64,000 bases of DNA. Origin: Desulfuromonadales bacterium (GTDB taxonomy: Bacteria > Desulfobacterota > Desulfuromonadia > Geobacterales > Pseudopelobacteraceae). The translations under genes were made by a program, and so were the position numbers. Where the stretch lies: the NCBI GenBank assembly GCA_016650295.1, contig JAENWA010000114.1, positions 124,001 through 188,000 on the forward strand, written 5' to 3'. Below the pieces are notes generated by a model. The model had not been told where the DNA came from, made no database searches, and saw nothing but the letters and a program-made list of their open reading frames with translations. This document shows positions 48,137 through 56,664 of this stretch, one piece after another (position 1 is the first letter of the stretch; every line of letters starts with the position of its first letter).

Positions 48137-48178
48137 CTATTGTCCTCGGTTACGGCCTGGTGGAGTGTCCTCGTTCAT
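48137..48178 (-). CDS. candidate 13-residue leader-like peptide
   Basis: MNEDTPPGRNRGQ preceded by a strong Shine-Dalgarno (AGGAGG, 5 bases before ATG 48178), read toward the bidirectional terminator at 48046. It may be a short peptide or part of a small RNA; no function is inferred. Confidence 0.25.
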   Translation of the reverse strand: MNEDTPPGRNRGQ

Positions 48179-48483
48179 ACGGTCCTCCTGAGTTTGTGAG
48201 CTTACTGAATCGAGCATTTACTGATTCGTGCTTTTACTACTCAGTTGCTCCTTTTCCAGCGTTGATTCTTTGATTCAGGTAGTGCTACCTTGAGTACACT
48301 ATATCCAATCAAAGCCATAAAAACAGTCTGTTATTATTTTTTTTACAGGCGTATACTGCCACAATGTGTTGATTAACCTGAATGACCTGTCCGGCCCTGA
48401 CGTTTTCAGAAGTTATTACCGCCGGTTAACCTTGATTTTCGTAACAGGTCAAGCATGCAGTGTGCAGCCGCCACTTCAATTTC

Positions 48484-49002
48484 CTATGTGTACTTCTCCC
48501 TGACTGCCCCAATAATATTTTCGCAGACTTGCTCCTGCGTCATACTGGCACATGTGATTGTGATATCGGCATTCCTGGTATAGAGTGCGAGGCGCTCATC
48601 AAACAACTCCGCAAAACTTTGGCCCGGCTGTCTGGCAAGACCCCGTCTGCTGAAATCACGAACCCTCCACTCCAGTGTGGCCAAATCAACATCCAGAAAC
48701 ACAAGGACGCCATCCGACTTGAGATGTTTCATGGCTCGATCACTATAGACAGCGCTGCCGCCCGTGGCAATCACGTGGTTTTGGACGGAAAGGCCAAGCA
48801 GGATTTCTTCTTCAATCGTACGGAGGGAAGCGTATCCGTCCGTATCGACAATGTCCTGCAATGTACGTCCCTGTAACGTCTGTATGAGCACATCCGTGTC
48901 AATAAAATTGCGTCTTGTATTTTTGGCGAGGATCACGCCGGCGGTGCTCTTGCCGGCGCCAGGCATTCCGATCAACACAAGGTTGGAAGGTATTGGTTTC
49001 AT
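48484..49002 (-). CDS. aroK: shikimate kinase
   Basis: 172 residues from ATG 49002, with GGAG upstream. Walker A MPGAGKSTAGVILA, the DTD motif of the shikimate site (FIDTDVLIQ), GGSAVYSD and the lid arginine region SRRGLARQPG. It phosphorylates shikimate at the 3-hydroxyl. It is alone rather than with aroB; the window also has a dead aroE remnant and a truncated DAHP synthase domain. Confidence 0.93.
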   Translation of the reverse strand: MKPIPSNLVLIGMPGAGKSTAGVILAKNTRRNFIDTDVLIQTLQGRTLQDIVDTDGYASLRTIEEEILLGLSVQNHVIATGGSAVYSDRAMKHLKSDGVLVFLDVDLATLEWRVRDFSRRGLARQPGQSFAELFDERLALYTRNADITITCASMTQEQVCENIIGAVREKYT

Positions 49003-49028
49003 TATTCTCCACATCTTGAATGCTATTG

Positions 49029-49325
49029 TTAATTGTCATTACCATTGGACCATACGGCAATCCACTGCTCCTGGGGAGACCGGCTGTCGCCATACTGTAC
49101 AATCACCCCGTCTTCCCGCGTGTATGAACAGGACCAGCCTGGCCAGTCGGACTTGTAGAAGACAGGGTAATCACTTGCATGGTCCAGAGGGTTATAAGGT
49201 TCTGAATACTCACTCCAGTCTTTCGGCGGCGGACAACGATCATCACCGCGATAATCACCCGCCGCATGTGCCAAAGAGACACCCGCCGGTATCATACAGA
49301 CAAAAAGCCACAGGATAACTTTCAT
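49029..49325 (-). CDS. small exported protein of unknown function
   Basis: 98 residues from ATG 49325 with CAGGAGG upstream. A signal peptide (MKVILWLFVCMIPAGVSLAH, cleavage after AHA) precedes a Trp/Tyr-rich mature part with two cysteines (DDRCPPPKDWSEYSEP, DWPGWSCSYTREDG) that could form a disulfide. It lies 26 bases upstream of aroK on the same strand. Family not recognised. Confidence 0.65.
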   Translation of the reverse strand: MKVILWLFVCMIPAGVSLAHAAGDYRGDDRCPPPKDWSEYSEPYNPLDHASDYPVFYKSDWPGWSCSYTREDGVIVQYGDSRSPQEQWIAVWSNGNDN

Positions 49326-49496
49326 GAAACACCTCCTGAAGGACGTCAATATATTTCATTCTACATTTTCAGACAAGATAGCACCATTAAATGTTAGAGT
49401 GTAAAAATGCGATGCAACGACGGACAGCAGCGAATACAACAATCGGGTAGGCTGTCCAGCCTTCGGATCAATCGGATTTTATGAAGGGATCTGACC

Positions 49497-49985
49497 GTGG
49501 GAGATAAAGTCAGAAAGAAAACTCTTTATTACACCTTTGATGAGTTTTTGGAAAAATTCGGTTACACGCGCGAAAAAGCCATATACGAGATCAAACATCA
49601 CGGAATCAAGGCCTCATACACCCTGCCACGGCTAAAAACCCTCCTTCCTTTCGGCGGTCCCTACGGTCATCCTTCCTTGATTCCACGAAATGAAGTAGAG
49701 CGATATGCCGCCATCATTGCAGAAAACGAATCACCCCCCACCCAGTATATGGACAAAGACCGTCAGCCGGCCTTTTCATCTGAACTTGAAGCGGCTGTAA
49801 GCTGCTGGATGGCGCTCTTTTCGGATGCAACACCCGCCAAGGTTGCAACCCATACCAGAGAAAAGGCAATGTCCTGGCTTTCAAAAAATCGCCCGGAACT
49901 GGAAGAGTCACAGCATAAACGGATTGCAACCCTGCTGACACCCGATGCGCGAAAATCAGGGGGAGCACCGCCCGCCACGGAATAG
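49497..49985 (+). CDS. unknown soluble protein
   Basis: 162 residues from GTG 49497. The N-terminal part (LYYTFDEFLEKFGYTREKAI, KASYTLPRLKTLLPFGGPYG) suggests a small helical, possibly DNA-binding, domain; the C-terminal half is helical (KVATHTREKAMSWLSKNRPE). No family is recognised and no Shine-Dalgarno stands out. The following gene is 65 bases away. Confidence 0.55.
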   Translation: MGDKVRKKTLYYTFDEFLEKFGYTREKAIYEIKHHGIKASYTLPRLKTLLPFGGPYGHPSLIPRNEVERYAAIIAENESPPTQYMDKDRQPAFSSELEAAVSCWMALFSDATPAKVATHTREKAMSWLSKNRPELEESQHKRIATLLTPDARKSGGAPPATE

Positions 49986-50049
49986 GACTAAAACAAGCAG
50001 TTAGCCGAATCGCAAGTATAGATACGCCTTTTTCAGGAGTCAGACAGTA

Positions 50050-50910
50050 ATGCCACGCTATATCGAACCGGTCTTCCGTCCCCCCAGTGAAGCGCACAGC
50101 CTGATCTTCCAGATCACCGTCGGTTGTTCCCAGAACAGCTGCACCTTCTGCGGAATGTACAAGGGTAAACGCTTTCATGTGCGGCCGGTGGCGGAGATTA
50201 TCGACGAGATCGCCGGGATTCCTCAGCACTATCGCTTGCAGGTTGATCGAGTCTTCCTGGCCGACGGAGATGCCCTGGTCTATCCCTTTGACGGGCTGGT
50301 GGAGATTCTGGAGGCCCTGTCAGAGGGCTTTCCGCACCTGACCAGGGTAGGTGCGTACGCCTCACCCAACAGCCTGACCACCAAGAGCCCGGAACAGCTG
50401 ACCTTGCTGCGGGAGAAGCGCCTCCGGATCCTCTACTTCGGCCTGGAATCGGGGGACGCTGATACCCTGCTGCGGATCAACAAAGGATTCAGCGCCGATG
50501 AGATGGCGCAGCAGGCCCTCAAGGCTCGTGATGCCGGCATGAAGCTGTCGGTCACCGCCATTCTCGGCTTGGCGGGACGCACGAGAAGCCTTGTCCATGC
50601 CCGCCAGACGGCGAACTGGGTCAACCGGGTCAACCCGGAGTATTTTTCACTGCTAACCCTTTTCCATCGCCACAACGAGGAGTTCGTCCGCGGCCTCGAA
50701 CAGTGCACACGACGAGAACTGATGCTCGAAGCGCGGGAGCTGTTGCTGCATCTCCACCCGGCCCGTACAATCCTGCGCTCCAATCATGTTTCCAATTTTC
50801 TCAACCTGGCCGGCAGCTACCCCAAGGATCGCGAGCGGTTGATCAACGACGTGGATGTTGCCCTGCAACGCGCCGGCCTGCAGCCCGGTTTTCTGGATCA
50901 GGTACCGTAA
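50050..50910 (+). CDS. radical SAM protein (YfkA/HemN-like branch)
   Basis: 286 residues. The cluster-binding region is CSQNSCTFCGMYKGKRF, i.e. CX4CX2C rather than the canonical CX3CX2C. Later blocks are VFLADGDALVYP, YFGLESGDADTLLRINKG and LLTLFHRHNEEF. The class includes uncharacterised radical SAM enzymes related to B12-binding and coproporphyrinogen oxidases. The substrate is unknown. Confidence 0.82.
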   Translation: MPRYIEPVFRPPSEAHSLIFQITVGCSQNSCTFCGMYKGKRFHVRPVAEIIDEIAGIPQHYRLQVDRVFLADGDALVYPFDGLVEILEALSEGFPHLTRVGAYASPNSLTTKSPEQLTLLREKRLRILYFGLESGDADTLLRINKGFSADEMAQQALKARDAGMKLSVTAILGLAGRTRSLVHARQTANWVNRVNPEYFSLLTLFHRHNEEFVRGLEQCTRRELMLEARELLLHLHPARTILRSNHVSNFLNLAGSYPKDRERLINDVDVALQRAGLQPGFLDQVP

Positions 50911-50930
50911 TATACGGAAGAGTACTATTG

Positions 50931-50955
50931 ATGAGAGATGAGAGATGAGAGATGA
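50931..50955 (+). repeat. heptanucleotide tandem repeat
   Basis: ATGAGAG is repeated 3.6 times directly after the radical SAM gene. Length variation here would not alter a coding frame. Confidence 0.6.
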
Positions 50956-51032
50956 ATTGCTGGCCATTCTATTCACCGGACATCTCGGTCTTATTTCCCT
51001 GTTTCAGTTTAACTAGAAAACGTGGAGGAAGT

Positions 51033-51575
51033 ATGCGTCTCTTTATCGCCATAGAACTGCCGGAGGAGATCAGACAGATTCTCGCCGGCCTGCAAAGGGA
51101 CATGGCGGGCGTACGCTGGGTGCCATGGGAACAACTGCACCTGACACTGCTGTTTTTAGGGGAGGTGGGAGAGGGTGAGTTGGAGATGCTGTACGGGGGC
51201 CTGAAAAAGATCAGGTTCGCTCCGTTTTCTCTCAATTTTACCCGTCCCGGCTGTTTTCCCCGATCCGGAAACCCCCGGGTACTGTGGTTCGGGGTTGACG
51301 GTCAGCCCGCGCTGGAACGGTTGGCCTCACGTGTGAAAGCCGCGATGGCTGCCTGTGGGATATCGTTTGAAGAGCGTCCCTTCCACCCGCATATTACGCT
51401 GGCCAGAATCAGGCAGCCCGAGGCGGGTGCTTTATTAAAGGGGTATATCGATCACCCCGTTGCTCTACAGATCCCTGCCCTGGCTGTGCGGGAGTTTGTG
51501 CTCTTTCAGAGTCGGCTGACACAGCAAGGCGCTGTGCATCTTTCGCTCAAGGTCTTTCCTTGTGCAACGCACTAA
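51033..51575 (+). CDS. thpR: RNA 2',3'-cyclic phosphodiesterase (ThpR/LigT family)
   Basis: 180 residues from ATG 51033 with GGAGG upstream. The two catalytic HxTx motifs are present: HLTLLFLG near residue 39 and HPHITLARI near 124. Family members hydrolyse 2',3'-cyclic phosphates of RNA or ligate tRNA halves in vitro. The physiological role is unsettled. Confidence 0.92.
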   Translation: MRLFIAIELPEEIRQILAGLQRDMAGVRWVPWEQLHLTLLFLGEVGEGELEMLYGGLKKIRFAPFSLNFTRPGCFPRSGNPRVLWFGVDGQPALERLASRVKAAMAACGISFEERPFHPHITLARIRQPEAGALLKGYIDHPVALQIPALAVREFVLFQSRLTQQGAVHLSLKVFPCATH

Positions 51576-51736
51576 TTCTGCTGCTAATTTAATTCAGCTT
51601 AACCGGACACTGCTGCTGCGGAGCAATGTGTCTGATTCAAGTGGCGAAGGTTGCAGGCAGATGCTGATATGCTATACTGCCGGCCTGAAGAACGCCCGGC
51701 CGGAATTGTTTTAATACTATAACTGAAGGAGCTGTC

Positions 51737-53062
51737 GTGTCCAAACGCCTGCCCAAGATGCTTTATGCCGATTCCAAAGGAAACATCTTCGATCATCCCG
51801 AGTTGTGTATGGCCGGTATGAACGGCACTGTGGCGGTGCTGCCCGATGAGGTGGAGCTGATCCCGCTGCCGGAAGACAGCAAGCTTTTTACCATGCCTTC
51901 CATGCCGCCCATTTCCTGGGATGCCAGAAAGAAAACGTTTACAACGGTGAACGAAGTCCGTGATGGTCGCAGAACCCAGCGGGTTCAGGCCGTGGCCGCT
52001 TTCATGGCCCCCGGCTATCTGCGGACCCTGCTGCCGGCCTGTGTCTATTCCGGCAAAAAGACGCATCTGCCGCTCTGGTCCTACACCGCCGTGGGATGGG
52101 ATGAAGAGCGGGACTGTTTCGTGGTGGCGGCGACAAAGGTCGATAATAACAGGAACTGGAACCCCGGAAACTACGACGACCGCACCCTTGATCCGCTGGT
52201 GCGCCGGATGCTGCGGGAGATGCCGGATAACCGCCTGCTGGAGCAGTTGTCGCGTTGCGCGGTAGATTACCACTGTTTTGCCGCCAAGAACCTCTTCTAC
52301 CGGCGCTGGGAGGCGCCGCTGCCGACCTCGCCGGTCTGCAACTCGGCCTGCCTGGGGTGCATCAGTCTGCAGCCGTCGGAGTGCTGCCCGTCCAATCACG
52401 ACCGCATCGCCTTTGTGCCGACTCCCGAGGAACTGTGCGAGATCGCCGTGCCGCATCTGGAGCAGGCCGAACAGGCGATTGTATCCTATGGCCAGGGGTG
52501 CGAGGGTGATCCGATCCTGCAGGCCGACACGATAGCCGAGGCCACCAGGCGCATGAAGAAAGCCACCTCATGCGGCACGGTCAATTTCAATTCCAACGGT
52601 TCCTTGCCGGACCGGATACAGCTCTTGTGTGATGTCGGCATGGATTCGTTTCGATTTTCGATGAACTCGGTCCGTGAAGAGCTTTATAACCGCTACTACC
52701 GGCCCAAGGGGTACGTCTTTGCCGATGTGCTCCGATCGGTGGATATCGCCAAGCAGAACGGCCGCTTTACCATGATTAACTATCTGGTGTCACCGGGTGT
52801 CTCCGACGCGCCGGCGGAGGTGGATGCTCTTCTGCGTTTCGTGGCTGACAGCGGTATCGACATGATCCAGTTGCGTAATCTGTCGATTGACCCGGATTAT
52901 TATAACCGGGAGATGGGAGTGGCAGGGCAGGGGATCGGTATGTACCAACTGCTCCAGCGGCTGAAACAGGAGTTTCCACGTCTGCAGTTCGGCTATTACA
53001 ACCGGACAAAGGAAAATTTCTTCCCGGAAGGTTTTGAAACAGGGTGGCCTGTCAAGGAATAA
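51737..53062 (+). CDS. radical SAM protein with N-terminal extension
   Basis: 441 residues. An N-terminal ~190-residue domain (PKMLYADSKGNIFDHPELCM) precedes a radical SAM core with CNSACLGCISLQ near residue 201. Later blocks are YGQGCEGDPILQ and VNFNSNGSLPDRIQLL, which place the SAM and substrate sites. A known but uncharacterised Desulfuromonadota family; no maturation target is encoded nearby. Confidence 0.85.
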   Translation: MSKRLPKMLYADSKGNIFDHPELCMAGMNGTVAVLPDEVELIPLPEDSKLFTMPSMPPISWDARKKTFTTVNEVRDGRRTQRVQAVAAFMAPGYLRTLLPACVYSGKKTHLPLWSYTAVGWDEERDCFVVAATKVDNNRNWNPGNYDDRTLDPLVRRMLREMPDNRLLEQLSRCAVDYHCFAAKNLFYRRWEAPLPTSPVCNSACLGCISLQPSECCPSNHDRIAFVPTPEELCEIAVPHLEQAEQAIVSYGQGCEGDPILQADTIAEATRRMKKATSCGTVNFNSNGSLPDRIQLLCDVGMDSFRFSMNSVREELYNRYYRPKGYVFADVLRSVDIAKQNGRFTMINYLVSPGVSDAPAEVDALLRFVADSGIDMIQLRNLSIDPDYYNREMGVAGQGIGMYQLLQRLKQEFPRLQFGYYNRTKENFFPEGFETGWPVKE

Positions 53063-53176
53063 GAAGCCGGTAATATTATTGATGCAACATGATAAAACTT
53101 TGTTTATCATTACAGCCTTTATTGCAGAAAAACGGCAGGACCACTTTGAGGGGCCGGCAGAAAGGTCGGGATATCT

Positions 53177-54328
53177 ATGAAGTTGGGCGAATCGCTGATC
53201 AATGAAGGATTAATCACGCAAGAGCAGCTTGATGAAGCCTTGAAATGTCATGTGATTTTCGGTGTCAAACTGGGAAGTAGCCTGATAGAGCTTGGATTTG
53301 TCCAGGAAGATGCGCTTCTCGATCTGTTGAGCCGAAAGCTGGGGGTGCCGTCGGTAACCCATGAGGAACTGCTTAATGTGCCCTCCGAAGCAATCGAACG
53401 GATGACTCCTGCCCTGGCCGAGAAGTTTCGTGTGATCCCGGTCCGGCTCGAGAACAAGCGCTTGTATGTTGCAATGTCCGACCCGACTGATTTCAAGACC
53501 CAGGAAGAGTTGTCCTTCATAACCGGAAATGTAATCATTCCGAACATTGCAGCTGACATTCAGATACTCTACGCCCTTGAAAAATATTACGGAGTCAAGC
53601 TGGACCACCGTTATATGAGTGCCAGCTGCGAACTTCAGAAGATACGGATTAAGAACAAAGAGGCTGTGTCGGATGAATTCGTCTTTGACGACAGCAAATA
53701 TACTATCAGCGCCGAGTATGAAGTTAATGCCGTAACCGGTGCACTGCTTGATGCACCGGTTCAGAAAGCAGTTGACAGCGAACCGGCGGAGCAGGAACCT
53801 GTTGTTCCTCCTGCACCCACGGTCACCCGGACCAGTGATCTGTATTCCATCGACAAACTTTGCCTTGATTTTTCACAAGCGATACTTAGTGATGATGTAG
53901 CGGATTTGATGATTAAATATCTGAGGCAGGACTATACTACCTGTGCCCTGCTGGCGATCCGCAAGAACAGTGCTGTCGGCTGGAAAGCACTGGTCAATGG
54001 GAAAGAGAGCAGGGACTTCGAAGAGATAACCATTGATTTATCAGACAGTCAGGAAATCAGTGACCTTCTGGCCGGGAAACAACTTTATTTCGGAGCGCTG
54101 TCCGAGACGTCCGCAAATCTTCCGGTCATAATGGCGTTGAAGTTGCCAAGGTTTAATCCGGTGCTGCTGCTGCCGGTGGTGATGAATGAAAGGGTTGTGG
54201 TGGTACTGGTGGTTTCAGCTGATGAGGAGGTATTGCAGCGCAAGTTGAGCGAGCTGCAGAAGCTGGTAAACAAGGCCTCATTGATATTTCAGATTCTGGT
54301 TCTTAAAACCAAGCTGCTGCAGACCTGA
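53177..54328 (+). CDS. MshEN-domain protein lacking a motor domain
   Basis: 383 residues. The N-terminal 140 residues are an MshEN (GspE/PilB N-terminal) fold in two halves: GESLINEGLITQEQLDEAL and VKLGSSLIELGFV, then DLLSRKLGVPSV. No Walker A or B motif is present. The middle is Pro/Ala-rich and the C-terminal half (about 225-383) is an unrecognised alpha/beta region. MshEN domains bind c-di-GMP, so it may be a cytosolic effector of the second messenger. Confidence 0.78.
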   Translation: MKLGESLINEGLITQEQLDEALKCHVIFGVKLGSSLIELGFVQEDALLDLLSRKLGVPSVTHEELLNVPSEAIERMTPALAEKFRVIPVRLENKRLYVAMSDPTDFKTQEELSFITGNVIIPNIAADIQILYALEKYYGVKLDHRYMSASCELQKIRIKNKEAVSDEFVFDDSKYTISAEYEVNAVTGALLDAPVQKAVDSEPAEQEPVVPPAPTVTRTSDLYSIDKLCLDFSQAILSDDVADLMIKYLRQDYTTCALLAIRKNSAVGWKALVNGKESRDFEEITIDLSDSQEISDLLAGKQLYFGALSETSANLPVIMALKLPRFNPVLLLPVVMNERVVVVLVVSADEEVLQRKLSELQKLVNKASLIFQILVLKTKLLQT

Positions 54329-54364
54329 GAAAGCGGTTCAAGGGCCATGGCCTTTGTCATAGGT

Positions 54365-54427
54365 GGAGACCTGACACTGTCAGTCTCCTATAATCTGTTG
54401 AAAGTACGGTAATACAAATTTACCGTA
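54365..54427. repeat. two inverted repeats upstream of the AAA ATPase
   Basis: GGAGAC...GTCTCC with TGACA/TGTCA inside at 54365-54388 forms a near-perfect stem; TACGGTAA-tacaaat-TTACCGTA at 54405-54427 is an 8-bp perfect palindrome about 50 bases before the ATPase start. The second could be an operator. Confidence 0.5.
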
Positions 54428-54478
54428 GCATGTTAAATATGTATTGACTCTTACCAGAGCTGCCTTTACCATGGGTTC

Positions 54479-55684
54479 ATGTACATACAGCGAACCATAG
54501 AAAAGCTTCTCCCCGGCATTCTTGCCACCTTTCCCTGCTTGGCGGTAACTGGCCCACGACAGTCGGGTAAATCCACCCTGCTGCGTCATGCCTTACCGGA
54601 ATACCGTTATGTCACGCTGGATGACCCGTCAGTGCTGGAACAGGCGCATTCCGATCCGGTCTATTTTCTCGATTCACTTGGCGAACAATGTATCATCGAT
54701 GAAATCCAGCTTGCCCCCGGTATCCTGTCGTACGTCAAGTTGCGTGTTGATAATGACCGTGGCCGCAATGGGAGGTTTGTCTTTACCGGTTCGCAGCAGT
54801 TCGGCATGATCCGTAATCTGGGGGATTCCCTGGCGGGCAGGATTGCCCTGCTGGACCTGCTCCCTTTTGAAGCACGGGAGTTGCAGCAGGCAGCGCCGAC
54901 GCTTGGAGGATTGGGGCTTTTTACAACATCCTGCCTTACGGGAGCCTATCCCCAGCTTGCGGTAACTCCTGAGATAGACCGGCGGCTGTGGTATGCATCA
55001 TATATTCAGACCTACCTTGAACGGGACATACGTTCACTCTACGATATCGGCAGCCTGCGGGAGTTCCACCGCTTCATGCAGCTTCTCGCGGTGCGCTGCA
55101 GCCAGATGCTGAATATGAGCAGTTTTGCAACAGATCTGGGAGTGAGTGTCACTACGGTCAAACGCTGGCTTTCAGTGCTGGAGGCCGGGCGAATCATTCA
55201 CCTGCTCCCGCCGCACTTCAATAATCTGGGCAAACGGATCACCAAGATGCCCAAGGTATATTTCCTTGACACAGGCCTGGCGTGCCACCTGGTGGGAATA
55301 CGCGACCGGGAGCAGCTTTTGGAAGGGCCAATGGCCGGAGCGTTGTTCGAGAACTACTGTCTGCAGGAAACGGTGAAGAGTTTTGCCAACCGGGGAGAAC
55401 AACCGCGAATTTCGTATCTGCGGACAAACAACGGGTTGGAGGTTGATCTTATTATCGAAGGCCCGAATTTGCGCCCGCTTCCGGTGGAAATCAAGCTGAG
55501 CCGGACGCCTTCTCAATCACTGGCATCGAGTCTTTCCCGCTATGCGCACCTTTTCGAAAAAGCCGACCCGGAAGATGGGCTGTTGCTTTGTCTGGCTGAT
55601 GGCCAAAAAACAATCAGCCGGGGCGTCACCGCTATCGGGGTGGAAGATTATCTTGAAATGCTCAGGCAGCGACTTGACGGCTGA
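54479..55684 (+). CDS. AAA (AAA_14) ATPase with DUF4143 domain
   Basis: 401 residues. Walker A TGPRQSGKSTLLRHA near residue 25, Walker B QCIIDEIQLAPG, sensor FTGSQQFGMIR, then DUF4143 (MLNMSSFATDLGVSVTTVKRW, KMPKVYFLDTGLACHLVGIR, LRTNNGLEVDLIIEGP with a nuclease-like ExD-xK pattern). This family is widespread in mobile or toxin-antitoxin-like loci and of unclear role. The PIN fragment starts right at its 3' end. Confidence 0.88.
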   Translation: MYIQRTIEKLLPGILATFPCLAVTGPRQSGKSTLLRHALPEYRYVTLDDPSVLEQAHSDPVYFLDSLGEQCIIDEIQLAPGILSYVKLRVDNDRGRNGRFVFTGSQQFGMIRNLGDSLAGRIALLDLLPFEARELQQAAPTLGGLGLFTTSCLTGAYPQLAVTPEIDRRLWYASYIQTYLERDIRSLYDIGSLREFHRFMQLLAVRCSQMLNMSSFATDLGVSVTTVKRWLSVLEAGRIIHLLPPHFNNLGKRITKMPKVYFLDTGLACHLVGIRDREQLLEGPMAGALFENYCLQETVKSFANRGEQPRISYLRTNNGLEVDLIIEGPNLRPLPVEIKLSRTPSQSLASSLSRYAHLFEKADPEDGLLLCLADGQKTISRGVTAIGVEDYLEMLRQRLDG

Positions 55685-55710
55685 TTAAGTGTAAAAGGGG
55701 TGATTATCAG

Positions 55711-56031
55711 TTGCTCAGGTCGTTTATGATTGATTTTGAGAACAGTCTCAATCCGTATCAGGACAACCGCCTTGAAATTACCATGATGTTGTCCATTGCC
55801 GGAGGCTGGATTGGGCCGGATGAGCGAATTCGAGAGAATGGAAAACGATATGAAAAAGCAGGGATCAAGCCCAGAGATGCAATCCATCTGGCCTGTGCTG
55901 TCCACGCTAGAGCAGACTTTTTCATAACTTGTGACGACAAACTGGCAAAAAGGGCAAAGTTGATGCGACTCCCGATACAACTGTTTAATCCGGTTGATTT
56001 TGCATACGCCATGGAGGTAAGACAACTATGA
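55711..56031 (+). pseudogene. 5'-truncated PIN-domain protein
   Basis: 106 residues from TTG 55711. SFMIDFENSLNPYQDNR and GIKPRDAIHLACAVHARADF, FITCDDKLAKRAK match the middle and C-terminal parts of VapC-like PIN proteins. The N-terminal segment with the first acidic residue is missing, as the open frame begins at the end of the ATPase gene (about 55678). The remaining Asp residues (RDA, TCDD) are intact but the active site is incomplete. Confidence 0.65.
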
Positions 56032-56258
56032 CACGATTGGCAAGCGATGCCGCAATACGAGAGAAGGGGCTTAAAGTTCTTTACAAACATCTTGGCGAGA
56101 CCGATGCGGTCCGTTTTCTTTCGCAAGTTTCCATTGAGAAAAAGGATTACCTGAAGGTTCAGCAGAAATTATTTCAAGGAATGTCGGTAGATGAGCTGTA
56201 TGATCAGGCAGCTGCAAGCTGCGCCGAGGATTCTGCTGAATATAAGGGGAAGCGATAG
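56028..56258 (+). CDS. small unknown protein next to the PIN fragment
   Basis: 76 residues: LKVLYKHLGETDAVRFLSQV, DYLKVQQKLFQGMSVDELYD. It is helical and acidic at the C-terminus. The start overlaps the PIN stop by 4 bases, so the two were co-translated. Often such small proteins accompany PIN genes as putative antitoxins; this is inference. Confidence 0.6.
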   Translation: MTRLASDAAIREKGLKVLYKHLGETDAVRFLSQVSIEKKDYLKVQQKLFQGMSVDELYDQAAASCAEDSAEYKGKR

Positions 56259-56409
56259 AGAAAAGGGAGCCGTAAGGAGCCAGGTCTCACCCGCGTACAT
56301 TTTTGCGGCTTTGTACCGTAGACCCTATATTTTTTACAGAGAAAGACAGCTGAAACAAGGAACAAGTCAATATTGAATATACTGTCCCCGTAATTCCGGA
56401 GGTTGTGCA

Positions 56410-56664
56410 ATGCTATCACTCAGCATATCCGATTCCGTACTTCATTCCCTGAAACTGCCGGAAAAAACCGTGCAACAGGATCTCATGAAGCTACTTGCCG
56501 TAAAACTATATGAAAAAGGGGCACTCGGCCTCGGCAAGGCGAGTGAACTGTGCGGTGCGAGCAGAACCGATTTTCTGCATATACTCAAGGAGGAGCGGGT
56601 ATTTCTAAACTATGACGATGAGGAACTCGACAAGGATATTGCCGCGCTGGAGTCGTTTCTGTGA
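56410..56664 (+). CDS. UPF0175 family protein (putative antitoxin)
   Basis: 84 residues with the UPF0175 pattern LKLPEKTVQQDLMKLLAVKLYE, KGALGLGKASELCGASRTDF and FLHILKEERVFLNYDDEEL. The HTH-like C-terminal region (KASELCGASRTDF) supports DNA binding. UPF0175 proteins are commonly paired with DUF3368 PIN toxins, as here: the next gene overlaps its stop by 4 bases. Confidence 0.85.
   Translation: MLSLSISDSVLHSLKLPEKTVQQDLMKLLAVKLYEKGALGLGKASELCGASRTDFLHILKEERVFLNYDDEELDKDIAALESFL

Noticed and set aside
47880-48180. GEMM-type c-di-GMP riboswitch
   Set aside because: Checked for the conserved GGGCAAACC / GACGCAAAGCC blocks; none present on either strand.
51599-52456. 285-codon minus-strand open frame opposite the radical SAM gene
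   Set aside because: Antisense shadow with His/Gly/Arg-rich composition; the plus-strand gene has the CxxxCxxC motif.
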